A stretch of DNA of 64,000 bases, from assembly GCA_001414345.1 (NCBI GenBank), contig LLCB01000147.1, positions 62,001-126,000 on the forward strand. Reading direction: 5' to 3'. A program made the translations under genes and the position numbers. Origin of the DNA: Hymenoscyphus infarciens (lineage: Eukaryota; Ascomycota; Leotiomycetes; Helotiales; Helotiaceae). Under the pieces are notes generated by a model, which saw only the letters and a list, made by a program, of their open reading frames with translations, was not told where the DNA came from and made no database searches. Numbering within the stretch: position 1 is the stretch's first letter; each line of letters opens with the position of its first letter. This document shows positions 42,820 through 56,230 of the stretch, piece by piece.

Positions 42820-45800
42820 AACTTCCTCTTAAAAGTAGCTACTTATAGGTTAAGATATAAGTTAATTAGTATATAGTCTACTTTAACTTCTAAGCTTTAA
42901 ACTAGGATAGCTTTATACGCTTCTATTACTACTTATAAGTATCTTAATTATTATATAGAGAAGTTTCTTACTATTCCCTTTATATTCTCTTCTTTTAGTA
43001 TAGTATAGTACTATACTAACGCCTTATATACTATTATACTCCTTATTACTACTATATATATCTACCTTACTTAGTATTAGTCTACTCTCTATATTTTTCT
43101 AATAAGCCTTATAAGTATAAAGGTCTATATTATAAGCTTCTTCTAGACTCTTTCTTAGTATACCTTCTAGTTTAGTTTCTTATTAAGCTCTACTTCTAGG
43201 AACCTTATATACTTAACTAATATAAGCCTTATCTCTCTAAACTAGACTATCTCCCTTTATAGTACTCTTATTCTTATAAAGTATATAAGTACTATCTTTT
43301 CTAGGCTAAAAGCTACCTCTTACTTATTTACCTACTTATTATATACTTCCTAGGCTATCTTAAGTATCTTATAGTTTACTACTATACTTTTTAATATTAT
43401 AAGTAGATTTATATTATCTATAAAGCCTATTATAATAAGCTTATTAATTCTTACTAGGTCTTTATATAGTATTAAGATAAAGAGGATAAATAGTATTAGT
43501 AATAGTACTAATTCTTATAAAATACCTTATTTAAGGTTACTTTTATCTACTAATTATCTATTAAAGAATAGTATAGCCCTTTATCTAGAAAGGAAGCTTC
43601 TTATTTATATTATTACCTATTATAGAACCTCTTTCTCTTTTAATATATAGAGTAGCTATATATAGTCTACTTAGTTAAAAGCTTCTACTATATTTAGTTA
43701 AGCTAGAGACGTATAGCTCTTATTTTCCTATACTATATATATACTCTTTATTACTATTCTAATTACTAGCTTTATATTTTAGTACTTCTAGTTATCTATT
43801 TATAGCCTTAGTAGTATTACTATTTCCTCTATAAACTACGTAAGCCTTTATACTATTACTTTTTTAAGGATCTTACTTATAGTTAAGAGTAGTACTATTA
43901 GCTAGTAGGCTCTTATAATAGCACGAAATATATATAACTATAGAAGAGGCATATAAGAGTGCGTTTAGCAGAATAACGTATATAAATACTAGGCTCTAAT
44001 ATAGAAGAAAAGGAAAAACTATCCCTCTTCTACTCTAGGAGTAGGCTGCTATATATAAGAGGTTCGGACTATATAAAAGGGTCTGAAACCGACTAACGTT
44101 ATACGTCGGCTAATACAAAAGCCTGAACCTACGTAACCTTCCTAAAATAGACAATATAAGACAATAACTACTGAAACCTTATATATAGCAGGTACTCCTA
44201 GCTGTCTAGGATAATAGTATACTGTTATAGCTCTTACCTTACTCTACTTCTTAGTTATCTTACCTAGTTTTCTTAGTACTACTACTTTTATATAGTAGAA
44301 GTAAGATAAGAAGTACTATAAGTAGAAGCTTACTTCTACTATTATAGTAAGTACTTTCTAAAGTAGTTTATTATAAGCTTTTAGAAAGCTATTTACTAGT
44401 ATATTAAATTCTAATACTTTCTATAATACTAATCTTATAGCTATCTTAATATACTTCTTAGTTATATATTAGCTTATTAAGTACTTTCTAAAGAAGCTCT
44501 TAGTATTCTAGTCCTTATTAGGAACGCTTAAGTAGTTAGCTATTAACTCTAAGAAGAACTTTTCTATAAGAATATAAGCCTTCTCTTAGTAGGTCTTACC
44601 TTTTATTCTATTAAGTAATATAAGTATTAGTAGTACTAGTACTTCTAGTCTTATATATTATTTAAGATATACCTACTTCTTAAGTATCTAGAGTTTCCTT
44701 TTATCTTTTACTACCTCTATTAGTACCTCTTTCTAGCTTTTTATCTTCGCCTTTCTACTTACTATTTAGAGTTCCTAAAGAGTATTATTAAGCTACTATC
44801 TTAAGCTCTTTATTTAGTACTCTTTCTAGGTTCTTTTATATCTCCTTACCTTCTTTAACACTTCTTTAACCTCTATATTCTACTAAGACTATACTCTCTC
44901 TCTATCTAGCTTCTAGATTAATATTAAGGCTTTTACTATCCTTTAAAAGTCTTTTATAAGTCTTTATATTATTCTCTTAAGTTCTTATATATTTTAGATT
45001 ATAAGTATTTCTAAGTAAGAGGCTTTTACTTTAACTAGTATCTTATCTATTAGTCTCTAGCTAAATCTAGGTATCTATAGTACCTTTCTCTTTCCTTCTA
45101 CTTTTATTATAAGAAGTTAAGCTATATAGTCTAATCCTAGTAGGTCTAAAGACCTTTACTAAGTTACTACGTTCTTAATAGAGAAGATAAGGTTAATTAT
45201 AAAGTTATAAGAGCTCTCTCTTCTCTATATAGCTTTACTATAAGGTATATCTCTCTCTAGTATCTATAGTATAATAAGTTTAAGAATAAGGTCTATATTC
45301 TTATTATATCTCTTATATATATCTTATAAGAAGTAGTAAGCATTTAGGTTACTTATTATAAGTACTCTTCTTAGTCTTACTTACTAGAGTATATTCTTAA
45401 TTAGTATCTACTCTATTTATAGGTTATAGACTAAGTAAACTATTATCTTATCTACTCTCTCTTCTATTATTATACTTACTTAGTTCTCGTCTATAATATA
45501 CGTCTAACTTACTTTTAAGTCTCTTTTATATATAAAGAGTACTATTACTCTATTTAACTAGATTATATTATATCTTAAGCTTAAAGAGTAGCTAGAAGAG
45601 TCTCTTATACTATTCTATACTAGTTCTTAGATTACTAATATATTATATTCTTTCTTATAATTTAGAGCTATATTAAAAGCTTTTAGTATCTTCCTTATAT
45701 TCTAGTATAGTACTATTATACTTATAGTAGTCTTATAAGTAGAGTTTAGATTACTTCTATTTCTTCTTTAGTTAAATCTCTTATTATACTAAGAGAGCTC

Positions 45801-47250
45801 CTTAGCCTCTCTAGGAACTAGGTTAGGTTACTACTATTTATATATTCTACTTTATTTATATCTATTAGCTTCCTTAATATAGATCTCTATCTCTACCTCT
45901 TTCTTAAGCTTTATAAGCTCTCTTTCTAGCTAAAGGTAAATAAGTAAGATGTTTCTACCTTACTTTCTTTTAAGAGTCTTTATAGGTTTATAAATATAGT
46001 TATCTTATTAAGATATTATTCTCTTACTTATCTATAGTATTACTCCTTTATATAGTACTTCTTTATAAATACTAGGTATTCTTTTTAATAATTCTTATAC
46101 TTTACTAGGTATTCTTTTAAGTTCTTCTTACTAAGGTACTCTTTCTTACTCTCTTTATACCTCTTATATATATACTAGGTATATCTTTTATCTTATTTAT
46201 AGAAGTATATTATATACCTCTACTTTTAGTACTTATAGTACCTCTATACTACTACTTTTAAAGTATATCTTTTATATAAGAAGTATTATACCTCTTATAG
46301 TATTCCTCTTATATATAGCCTTCTTACTTCTTCTATTATTACTACTTTAAGAATATAGTTCTTTAAAACTAGTCTCTCTTATTCTTAATACTCTCTATAT
46401 CTATTTCCTTATTATATAATCTTTAGTATCCTTATACTAGAGGCTTAAAAGATACTCTATAGTATACTCTCTCTCTTATTCTTAAGTATATTTACTAAAG
46501 CTCTTTTTATAAGTATTATAAGTGTTCTTACTACTACTACTACTCTTTATCTAAATACCTTCTTTACCTAGCTATTATCTTATATATATTCTACCTACTT
46601 CTCTTCTTTAAACTTTATAATAATATTCTTACTCTAAAGCTTTTAAGCTATTATTACTCTTACCTTATATCTACTTATATTTATAGCTCTAATTACTTTC
46701 TTTAGTAATAGCTTATCCTTTTCTTTGTCTATCTCTATTACTTAGACTATAATCTCTCTAGTATATTTAACTAGTACTATATATTCCTTCTATAGTATAG
46801 TTACTACCTCTCTTTATAGTCCCCTAGTTCTAGCTCTCTCTACCTATATTAAGCTACGCTCCTTTATTCCTTCTATCTTTTTAACTATAATAATAAGCTT
46901 CTTTTATAAGATTCTATATATAATTATATCTTCCTCTCTCTTCCTAGTTCTCTTATACTTAAGTACTTTTCCTACTACTTTAATAATTACTTTAATACCT
47001 CTCTTCTCTATTACTAGGTTAAGTGTTATTTAGATTAGGCCCTTCTCTATTATGTCTATATAGTCTAATACTCTCTTTTATCTCCTTATACTCTACTCTT
47101 CTTAGTTTATTATACTATCTTTATTAGTTACTAGTACTCTAGAGAAGAGAATAGGAGCTCTCTATAAGCCTCTCTTTTTCCTACTACTACTACTACTATA
47201 ATTATTTAGTATAATTGTAGAGTGCTTTAGTCTCTTTCTAGACCGTCTAA
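42820..47250 (-). mobile_element. 5' part of a minus-strand LINE, split by the gypsy element
   Basis: On the minus strand at about 43400-43530 the frame follows a LINE reverse transcriptase: a GIPQGSxLSPILF-like box (with CAA turned to TAA) and then GFIDNIN, the RIP form of GFVDDIN. With the solo LTR removed, about 3.4 kb lie upstream of that box, as expected for gag plus the endonuclease part. The piece joins 27600-28597 across the gypsy insertion. The 5' end is set where the pyrimidine-rich texture stops and is approximate. Confidence 0.7.
43914..44229. repeat. Solo LTR (316 bp) with target duplication GCTCT
   Basis: The sequence starts TATAATAG and ends CTGTTATA. With RIP reversed the ends are TGTAACAG...CTGTTACA, a perfect 8-bp inverted pair with canonical TG...CA. 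It is bounded by the direct repeat GCTCT at 43909-43913 and 44230-44234. There is no internal region, so it is a solo LTR left by LTR-LTR recombination, lying inside the decayed LINE. A related copy begins at 12806. Confidence 0.82.
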
Positions 47251-50200
47251 TAGTCGTCTAAACGTATTTTAAGGCTTTTAGAGTTACTTTATTAATTCTA
47301 AAAAAGTTTTTATTTTTATATTATAGTATTTATTCTATATTATTAATAACTCTTTTACTAGTAAACTAAGAATAATATAAGTATTATAATACGTAGTTAT
47401 ACTATAGTAAGTACTAGAATTACTAATAAATTATTAGCTTCTTATAAGATAAAGATAATCTTTAAATATTATATTACTCTTTGAAATAAGACTTAAAGCT
47501 TTAAAATAATAAGTATATTATACTTTATACTAAAAATCTTCAGAAAAAGTAGAGAAGAAATTAAAACTTTAAAAGTCTTATATTTATAATATAGTATTAT
47601 AATTACTCTTAGAGTATAATTCTACGATTATATTAATAATTATTTAAAGCGTATAGAAGATTTTTAGAGATTCTAATTTTACTATATATTTAAAGTAGTA
47701 AAGTAGATATTATTAAAAAGAGAGCTAGTATTATTTTAAAAGATTGAATTTAGATTAAGCGATATTTTAAGATAAAAAGTAAGTAATTATTTCTTTTCTA
47801 ATTTCTTAGCTATTTACTAGGAATTATCTCTTCTAGATAGACTTATTAAGATATTTATAAATAATACTTTAAACTTATCTTATATAAAATCGTTTAAGTA
47901 ATTCAATAAATACTTTACTTTTAAGAGATTAAGAATTCTACTAATTCTTATAAAAGAGACTAATATAAAGTTAAGAGACTAAGCTATAGATAGTTAATTA
48001 ATAGATCTAATAAACTAGTCGTATATAGCTTTTTAAAAGCTATTTAGATAAATTTAAGAAAGGAGATTATTTTACTATTTAAATTTTAAGTATATTCTTA
48101 TCTTCTATCTTCTGATTTATATTCCCTTCTATTCTATATAATAATAGTATCTTTCTAATATAATATACTTTTTAAATTATATCTAAGAGTAATCTAGATC
48201 TTCTTTCTTTAAAAGTATATATTTATAGCTCTTCTACTAATAGTTCTATATAAATAGCTTATATTTAATTATAAGCTAGTTAATAGAAGTATAAATTATA
48301 CCTCGATAGTTCTCTTAAATAGCTCTCTTTATATTAACTATAAATATATTATTTTATTTATTATAGAAATAATAAATCTAATAAGTAGTAAATATCTTAG
48401 TAAAGATATAGTTAAGTAACTAGCTTTAGATTCTAGGATTATAGTAGATATATAGAGTAAGTAATAAGTATTTACTATTTTAAAGAGAAAAGAGAGTTAA
48501 TATAGACAGTTCTAGAACTATTTACTATATTAAATATCTCTCTTTAGCTAGTCTCTAGACTATATACTTATTAGAATAGTAGACTTATTTAGCTAGTTTT
48601 AAGAAAGTGAGATAGTTCTTAATAGCTCTTATATTAGGTCTATTTAACATCTTTAGTGAATCTTTTAAAGAGGACTCTCTAAAGTAGTTTAAATAGTATT
48701 AGAACTATTCTAGGATAGTTCTAGAACGGCTTTTATAGAGAGTATATAGACTAAGTATAGCTCTGCCGAAGTCTTATAAGCTCTTACTATGAATACTCCT
48801 TACTATAAATACTCTCGCTTTCGATATATCGATATATAATTTCACTAAATTAATCGATTTTATAACTTATACTTCTATAGCGTTTATATTAAGGCTCTAT
48901 AAGTAATACCGAGTACTTAAAAGAGTCTATATATACCTCTACTTCTAAAGGCTAAGGCGTCTGAAATAGTTCTAGATTACTAGGCTATTCTAGAATAGTT
49001 CTAGAGTAACTCAGCTATCTTAGTATAATTACTTTATAAGAACTATAATAGTTAATCCTACTTCTAAAAGACACTCTATTATATAAACTATACTAGGATA
49101 ATTTAAGTTAAGAAGTATTTTAGTAACGAGCGGTTATAGAAAAGTTATTCTATCTAGTATTAAAACCGTCTAAGAACTATTCTAGAATAGAACTAAATTT
49201 AGGATTATTAGATAACCGTCTATACTAACTCTCTTTCCTCTTTAAGATAGATAATAAAAAAGTACACTTTTAGAAATAAAGCTATACTAATAATTATATA
49301 GCTTTTAATACTACTCTATATTATAAAAAACTTTTAGATACTAGATATACTTTTATCTTAAGTATAATTATAGTAAAAGATATATAATAGAGATAATAGT
49401 TATTAGATCTATATAGAGTATATAAGTAGATATAGTACTATAGCTAAATATATATTATTAAATAAGAGAAATATCTATCTATAATACTATATTTACTTAT
49501 ATACTCTCTATATATATAAAGCTTTCTACTAAGTAAACTTTACTAAATCACTTAATTTATCTCTTACTTTTTTAATTTATTATTATTTTATTATCTCTAG
49601 AAGTAGATATAATAGAAGACTAGTTATATAGTTTTATATAGTAGAGTAGTCTAGAAGATTTTAGATTAAGCTAGTCTTAGTATACTTAGTACTAAGGCTA
49701 TACTATATAATAGATAGAACTAAGAGCTTAGTATATACTCTATATAGCTAGTATAGCTAGTATTAGACTATTCTAATAGTATTTAAAAGTTTTTTATAAT
49801 AAATGTTTCTTTCTAGTAGAAAGGAAGCTTAAATAACTCTAATATAGTCTTCTTTATTAGAGAGAGCCTAGTATTAAAAGACTCTTAGTAGTATAATACT
49901 TAGTATTAGAGTTAGTAGTATATTCTATATTAGAAGTAGAGTAGAAATTATAATAGATCTAATAAATATTTTCTATAAGAAAAGATAGTTTAAACTTATA
50001 ATAAAAGTATAGTTAAGAGACATATAAGATATACTTCTTTAATCGATTATAGAGTTATAGAATTATAAAGTTATAATTTTATAAGTTATATATATATATA
50101 TATAGTTATTAGATTTTATATAAATACTTGTTTTTAATAAACTAACTTTATAGAGAACTCGGTTCTATAACGAGTTCTATAGTAGAGGTTCTAGTTTTAT

Positions 50201-50830
50201 TATATCTTATTTATAACTTAATATAGTCTAAGAAATATAATTACTAGCTATCTTAAATAGCTAAGTTTATATACTATTTATATAAGATTTTAGACTTTTA
50301 GAGATTTCGACTTCTAGTACTATTAAACTAATCTCTTATATAAAGATATCTTAACTTTTTTATAGTTAGAAAAGGCTACGTTAGTCTTTTTTCTTATATT
50401 AGAACTTAGTATCTATATATATTATTCTATTAAACGTACTATTATATTTATCTCTTCTATAGTAGTATATATTTTATATTATTATAAGAAAGCTTATAAA
50501 GAAAAGTTGAATATATACTAGAGATAATCTTTTTAAATTATAGCTCGAGTTTCTAATAAAAAAAATTAAAACTCTAAAATAGATATATACTCTTATAAAT
50601 TAGATTTACTAACTTATCTAATTACTACGGTACTAAAGTAGTAGTTATAAATACTATTCTTTTATAAAGTCTATATATTTTATATAATAATTTAGTACTA
50701 GTAGTATTTTTCTTTTAGTAAATGAGATATTATAAACCTTCTAGAGTAAGATAACCTAATTTTTGAAACTAGTATAATAACTAATACTCTAATATTATTA
50801 CTTAACTCTAGTATACTATAGAACGCAAAG
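47251..50830. other. RIP-mutated AT-rich DNA
   Basis: This AT-rich, CpA-depleted sequence has no surviving gene. It contains scattered TTCTAGAA palindromes (48480-49193) and one near-perfect inverted repeat (about 49408-49512). A short poly-TA run occurs near 50080-50102. Composition becomes normal at about 50,830, roughly 150 bp before the 3' end of the sugar transporter gene. Confidence 0.6.
48500..49193. repeat. Dispersed palindromes AGAACTATTCTAGAATAGTTCT
   Basis: Full or partial copies of this 22-bp palindrome lie at about 48508, 48700-48724, 48973-49012 and 49170-49193. They are spaced irregularly within 700 bp of otherwise featureless sequence. They may be remnants of subterminal repeats of a DNA transposon. 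No function is claimed. Confidence 0.5.
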
Positions 50831-50986
50831 CAAACAATGCTCGAGCAATTAGTATATAATACAGTGGAATAACTAGGTTATTTAGTAAGTGATATAAACA
50901 TTAGCAATTTGTTCGGGTAACTCTTCTCTCTTTCTATATCGTGTCAAACACCCTCTTTTCTTTGATTTTCACGCTTGTTAAGAAGA

Positions 50987-52838
50987 TTACACCAAAGCCT
51001 TGATCTGCTCTCTAAGACTCCCATCCTCATCAACAACAGTTTGCAGTTTTACCTTTTTAACATCCGTACTCGCTTTCCTCGGATTTTTCGACTCGAAGAT
51101 CTCATCCATTTCTTCAAGCGTCAAACCCTTCGTTTCGACGAAGAAGAAATACATGAATACAAACTCGAAGCAATCCCAGAATACAAAGAAGACGTAAAAC
51201 CAGTATCCGATCTATTTTAAGTCAGTCTGTGATAGAAACCTGGATCGATACTCACATTACTAAGGGCAATCGGTGCTGCAAAAGTATTAACAAACCCCGC
51301 ACACCCTCCCATCAATTTATAAGTTCCCATTCCTTTCGCTCTCATGTCGTTACTCATTACCTCAGCCGGATAAATCGGTTGCATGGAGGTAAATCCAAAT
51401 GCGAAGATAGCTCCAAAGACGAAAATAAAACCAATGGACGCGGAGGATGACGTGTGACTTTTGGTTTTCACATATCCAGCTGCTGTTCCCGCGGTGATGG
51501 ATAGTGCGAGTATCAGACCTGCGGTCGCGCCGAGAAGCATTTTTCGTCGCCCTAACACGTCGTGCATTCGTGCTCCGGCTGTGGCGAAGATGTAGCCTAC
51601 GATGGCGTAGATGATGTTTAGGAGGAGTTTGGTGTCGGCACTGGTTATTCCAACGTTTGCTAGTAGGTATGGGAGGTAATATGAGATCACACTGTTGAGA
51701 GTTAGTATATATCGCTGGTGGTGTCATGGTGAAGTGTACTTGTTTCCGGAAAACTGTCCGAACCAAGCGAATGTCAGGTTCAGCATTGTCCGGTATCTCC
51801 TGGCTTTAGTTTTTGATAAGACTCGCATGTCAAAGAAGTTTCGCCAATTAGTAATTGGGTCGCGCTGTAAAGATTCGATCATTTCTGTCATTTCAAGGTT
51901 GACCAGGGGATGGTCTGGGTCCCCGTTGGTGTGATATTTGACAATGAATGCGCGGGCTTCTTCGTGTCTGTCTTTCCCGACCAGCCAACGCGGCGATTCC
52001 GGGAACCATATAATACAAACGGAGACAATTGCCGGGCATGCCATTTGCAGCCAAAGTGGTAGACGCCAATCATAGTTACCCTTCTCAGCGAGGTGTTTGT
52101 GAGCACCATAAACCGAAGAAGTTGCGAGGATCGAGCCCTAGGCAATTGTCAGATTTCCTTCGCCGAAATTATTCTTCCACTTACGAAATAATAAAATGTG
52201 TTATACAAGCCGGCCAGAGTACCACGATACTGCGGCGGTGCAACTTCGACTAAATACAGGGGACTCGCAGAACAAGCAAGCGTTGCGAAGAAAGCTAGTA
52301 GAAATCTCCCCCCTATAAAAGTTTGAAGAGTTGGTGCTGTTGCCGTAATGATCGTGCCTACGATAGCTCCAACTGATCCAATAAAAATCAAAGTCTTTCG
52401 ACCTCGCCAATCTGCAATCCATACAAATAAAGCAGCACACATCTGTCCAACCTGCCAGATTGAGAACACGATACCGGTAGAAGCTGTTCCTTTCTTTGGG
52501 AGATTATAGTAATTCGTGTAGTTGTCAAGGACGTTGATTGAGCCCATGAGTGAGCTGTCGAAACCTGTGTGTTTGGAGTCAGCTCTAATGAAGGAACAAA
52601 GGGAAGTGAGGATGGAAAAGAAAGGCTTACCACTCATTGTCGAGCTCAGGAAGCATACTGTGGAGAGAGCATAGAGTGCTAAATGCCCTTTTCCCCAGGG
52701 ATTTGGTTTATGCTTTGCCATTATCGATGCAAAAGTCGTGTTTACCCCTTCCACCTCATCTTCCTCAATAATTTTCTTGCCATCTTGCGTTAGTTTCCTC
52801 TCGCCAACATACTCATCTTTCATATCATTTCTTGCCAT
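50987..52838 (-). CDS. MFS sugar transporter (lactose/oligosaccharide permease-like)
   Basis: Five exons (52631-52838, 52185-52564, 51740-52137, 51256-51691, 50987-51211) and four introns of 66, 47, 48 and 44 bp, all GT...AG, join in frame to 548 residues. Sugar-porter marks are [10 protein letters not shown] after TM1 (about residue 70), WRGRK in the TM2-TM3 loop, PESPRWL at 242-248, GRRK in the middle, and [15 protein letters not shown] at 499-513 (the PETKG motif with Val for Pro). The sequence [14 protein letters not shown] in TM4-5 is typical of the fungal lactose permease and cellodextrin-like branch. It should act in the plasma membrane as a proton symporter; the sugar is not shown by sequence. 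The ATG at 52838 is preferred, although the frame is open up to 52901. It diverges from the beta-mannosidase at 53302, suggesting shared regulation and import of manno-oligosaccharides (inference). Confidence 0.9.
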
Positions 52839-53301
52839 AGTACCTCCTTTACTTACGGCGTAGTAAGTAAGTGTTGGTATTAAAATACAATTCAAGGCCA
52901 AAAATCTCTTCCGTGGTAAATAATAACCATATCAAGTCGTCTATTGAGTGAGATGGAGAGTTCTCCACCAAATGAAAATAAGGAAGATTTGCTCTCAGTA
53001 TGTCACTTTCCCCACGATATAACTCTTAGAACCCCACTCTTCAAAGTGATATTTTACCCCGCTTCCGCACCTGCAGTCTGGGGTTGCATGGAGTCAAGGA
53101 TCCTTCCTAGAACTTCCAGAAACGGCACCACCCGACGATCTCTGAGCATTTACACCCACTCTTGAGCAACGGAGTTATTCTCTGCCAAACACACGAGACT
53201 AAACTTGAAAGAAAGAACCACCAAGTTCATCAATCTCAACTGAAGAATTCGGTACTGAATCACCGAGTGGTGTATTCATTTGAAACTACTGTGACCACAA
53301 A
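52839..53301. promoter_or_regulatory. Shared divergent promoter with four CreA-type motifs
   Basis: This 463-bp region lies between the start codons of the transporter (minus) and the beta-mannosidase (plus). Four matches to the carbon-catabolite repressor consensus SYGGRG cluster within 74 bp: CCCCAC at 53010-53015 and 53032-53037, CCCCGC at 53057-53062 and CTGGGG at 53078-53083. The clustering suggests glucose repression of both genes. No clear CGG-N11-CCG activator site was seen. The motifs are read from sequence; function is inferred. Confidence 0.55.
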
Positions 53302-55911
53302 ATGTCCACTATCACCCACCTCACCTCAAACTGGACCTTCAAACAAGGAAACCGGGACTCGGATTCTGAGTATCTACCAGCCAACGACCTCCCAACAGAA
53401 ATCCATCGCGACCTGCTGAAGAACAATAAAATCCTCGATCCCTTCCGCGACCTAAACGAGCTTTCCGTACATTGGATAGCGGATGAAACATGGACCTACA
53501 GAACCACCTTCCCCTCACCCCTCAATATACCCTCAAACTCCACCACCATTCTAAAATTCGAAGGCCTAGATACCTATGCATCTGTGTATCTAAATGGCCA
53601 ACTCGTTTTGGCTAGCGAAAACATGTTTTTAGAACATCGGGTTCCTGTCACCGAAAAACTCAAGGAGTCAACTGAGGATAATATATTAGAACTTGTTTTC
53701 GAATCCGCTAGGAAGAAGGGATTAGAATTGATCAAGGAGCACCCTGAACATAAATTCATCGTCCACCAAACAGAGATGTCACGCGCGCCGGTGAGGAAAG
53801 CTCAGTATCATTGGGGTTGGGACTGGGGACCCATTCTTACAGGTTGCGGACCATGGAAACCCATCTACCTCGAGACTATTGTTACACAGATACTAGAGGT
53901 ATGGGTCGACTATGAACTGAGCTCCGATTTAAGGACGGCGAAGGGGAATGTGTGTATGCGCATTGCTGGTGATGGGGAGATTCTGCTTCAGTTGAAGAGG
54001 AAGGGTGCGGAGGGGAAGGAAGACGATATCATGAAAAGCTACCAGCTTTTTGCATCCAGTGGTTTCCTTGCATGGGATTTCGAGATCGATGTCGAACTCT
54101 GGCGGCCTCGTGGATACGGAGAACAATCACTTTACACCATCACCGCAACCCTCCTCTCAGACCCCGAAAACTCTGTAACCAAAACATTTGGCTTCCGAAG
54201 CGCAGAACTCATCCAAGATAAAGATTCCATGGGCACTTCATTCTACTTCCGCATCAACAATATCGACATCTTCGCTGGAGGAGCATGCTGGATACCAGCT
54301 GACTCTTTCCTCACCCAAATCCCGCCAGAAAGATATAGGAATTGGATCAAACTCGCCGCAGAAGGAAACCAAACCATGATCCGCATCTGGGGCGGAGGAA
54401 TCTACGAACACGACGATTTCTACAATGCCTGTGATGAGTTCGGAATCCTGGTATGGCAAGACTTCATGTTCGCATGCGCGAATTATCCTACCTACCCTCA
54501 GTACTTGAAATCTGTAGAAGAAGAAGCTCGCCAACAACTCGCACGTTTGAGACATCATCCTTGTATCGTGATATGGGCGGGCAACAATGAGGACTACCAA
54601 ATAGTCGAACGCTACGGCCTTGAATACAACTTTGAGGAAGATAAAGATCCCGAATCGTGGTTGGAAACTGATTTCCCGGCGCGATATATTTATGAGTCTC
54701 TCCTACCCAAAATCGTCTCGGAAGTAATCAAAGGTGTACCGTATCATCCTAGTTCGCCCTTTGGGAATGGGACGAGTTCGGTGTTGAAGGTTGATGGGAC
54801 TGTGGGAGATGTACATCAATGGAATGTTTGGCATGGAGAAATGAGGCCTTATCAACAACTTCCAAGCATGGGAGGTCGATTCGTATCTGAGTTTGGGATG
54901 GAAGCTTATCCTCATTTGGAAACGATTGAGAAATGTATAACCAAAGAAGGGGATAGATATCCAGGATCGATGGCCATGGATTTTAGAAATAAAGCCATTG
55001 GTCACGAACGCCGTCTTGTCTCGTACGTTGCCGAAAATTTCCGCATTCGATATGATTTAAAGGGCTTTACGCATCTTACTCAAGTTATGCAAGCAGATGC
55101 GATGAATTGGGCGTACAAGTCATGGCGACGGGATTGGGGGAAGAAAGGGGAGAGAAAGTGTGGTGGTGTTTTGGTTTGGCAGTTGAATGATTGTTGGCCC
55201 ACGATGTCTTGGGCTGTGGTGGATTACTTTCTTGTTCCTAAGCCTGCTTATTATGCTATCAAGAGAGCGATGGCTCCGGTGGTTATAGGGGTGTCGAGGA
55301 AGTTTCATGATTGGACGATGAGACCGGCTGATGATTTGTGGAAGAGGGATACGAGTCATATTGATATGCGGCTTTTGTGGGAAGACATCGAGTTTGATGT
55401 CTGGATCGCGAGTAACAAGCCAGAAGAGATGCATGGAAAAGTTGTAGTGAAGTTCATCTCTATTCGCAGTGGGAAAGAGGTGCTTCCAAGTCTTGAGGAG
55501 AATGTAATGATTGAGCCGAATGGAACGACAGATGTTATCCGCGAGAAGAAACTTCACCTGGAATTTGACTCAAGCACAGTATTCGATACGTCGAAGGCCG
55601 ATCCATTTATCATATTTGCCAAACTGATCATCGAAGATCAGGGTATTGTTACTGACATTTCATGGCCAGATCCTATCAAGTACCTTGACTTCGAGGACCG
55701 TGGGGTTGAAATTCAATACTCGGAGGATCAGTCACTTGTCTCGATCTCAGCCAGGAAACCAGTGAAGGGATTCGTATTTGGTGAGAAACAAGGAGTCGAG
55801 CTGAGTGACAATGGGTTTGACTTGGTCCCGGGAGAAACGAAAAAAGTCACAGTGAAAGGAATTTCCGCTGAGTTGTTGGAATGGACATACTTGGTCGGGT
55901 TTATAATTTAG
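53302..55911 (+). CDS. GH2 beta-mannosidase, intracellular type
   Basis: This is a single exon of 869 residues. It hydrolyses terminal beta-1,4-mannose from manno-oligosaccharides (family knowledge). The order fits GH2: an N-terminal sugar-binding jelly roll (YLNGQLV, then GWDWGP near residue 175), an Ig-like domain, and a TIM barrel with RIWGGGIYE, WQDFMFAC, the acid/base Glu430 in WAGNNED and the nucleophile Glu530 in FVSEFGMEAYP. A C-terminal beta region starts after VWQLNDCWPTMSW. There is no signal peptide (MSTITHLTSNWTF...), and the length matches the cytosolic clade of fungal beta-mannosidases (about 840-870 residues), not the longer secreted clade. ATG context is favourable (ACAAAATGTCC). 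The divergent transporter partner suggests uptake of oligomers followed by hydrolysis in the cytosol. The frame is intact. Confidence 0.95.
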   Translation: MSTITHLTSNWTFKQGNRDSDSEYLPANDLPTEIHRDLLKNNKILDPFRDLNELSVHWIADETWTYRTTFPSPLNIPSNSTTILKFEGLDTYASVYLNGQLVLASENMFLEHRVPVTEKLKESTEDNILELVFESARKKGLELIKEHPEHKFIVHQTEMSRAPVRKAQYHWGWDWGPILTGCGPWKPIYLETIVTQILEVWVDYELSSDLRTAKGNVCMRIAGDGEILLQLKRKGAEGKEDDIMKSYQLFASSGFLAWDFEIDVELWRPRGYGEQSLYTITATLLSDPENSVTKTFGFRSAELIQDKDSMGTSFYFRINNIDIFAGGACWIPADSFLTQIPPERYRNWIKLAAEGNQTMIRIWGGGIYEHDDFYNACDEFGILVWQDFMFACANYPTYPQYLKSVEEEARQQLARLRHHPCIVIWAGNNEDYQIVERYGLEYNFEEDKDPESWLETDFPARYIYESLLPKIVSEVIKGVPYHPSSPFGNGTSSVLKVDGTVGDVHQWNVWHGEMRPYQQLPSMGGRFVSEFGMEAYPHLETIEKCITKEGDRYPGSMAMDFRNKAIGHERRLVSYVAENFRIRYDLKGFTHLTQVMQADAMNWAYKSWRRDWGKKGERKCGGVLVWQLNDCWPTMSWAVVDYFLVPKPAYYAIKRAMAPVVIGVSRKFHDWTMRPADDLWKRDTSHIDMRLLWEDIEFDVWIASNKPEEMHGKVVVKFISIRSGKEVLPSLEENVMIEPNGTTDVIREKKLHLEFDSSTVFDTSKADPFIIFAKLIIEDQGIVTDISWPDPIKYLDFEDRGVEIQYSEDQSLVSISARKPVKGFVFGEKQGVELSDNGFDLVPGETKKVTVKGISAELLEWTYLVGFII

Positions 55912-56033
55912 GACAGTGCTGGACTGGGCATCCTTGCTCGCCTTACCAAATTAGTATTATAAATCGTCGTACTTGTTGAAACAACAAATTCCACACACTG
56001 TTAAGTCAAGGCAGTTTTTCTGCTCTGGTAAGA

Positions 56034-56225
56034 AAATTCCTTGATTTCCCCCCTTTTTAGACACTCTTCAACCTATTTATTAATAATAACATATAATATA
56101 CTATTTATAAGATTTAGAAAGAAGAGGCTTATATCTCCTCTTATACTCTATGAACTTTATAGAATAAAAACACATAGTTTTATATCTATCTTAATTTTTA
56201 TAGAGTCTTAGCATAGCTTCTTAGC
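56034..56225. repeat. Direct duplicate of the interior of the adjacent TIR element
   Basis: About 190 bp starting AAATTCCTTGATTTCCCC closely match the interior of the neighbouring inverted-repeat element (about 56289-56480), with mostly transition differences. It is immediately followed by the left inverted repeat at 56231. It looks like the remainder of a second, 5'-truncated copy of the same element lying head to tail. Confidence 0.7.
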
Positions 56226-56230
56226 CTTAT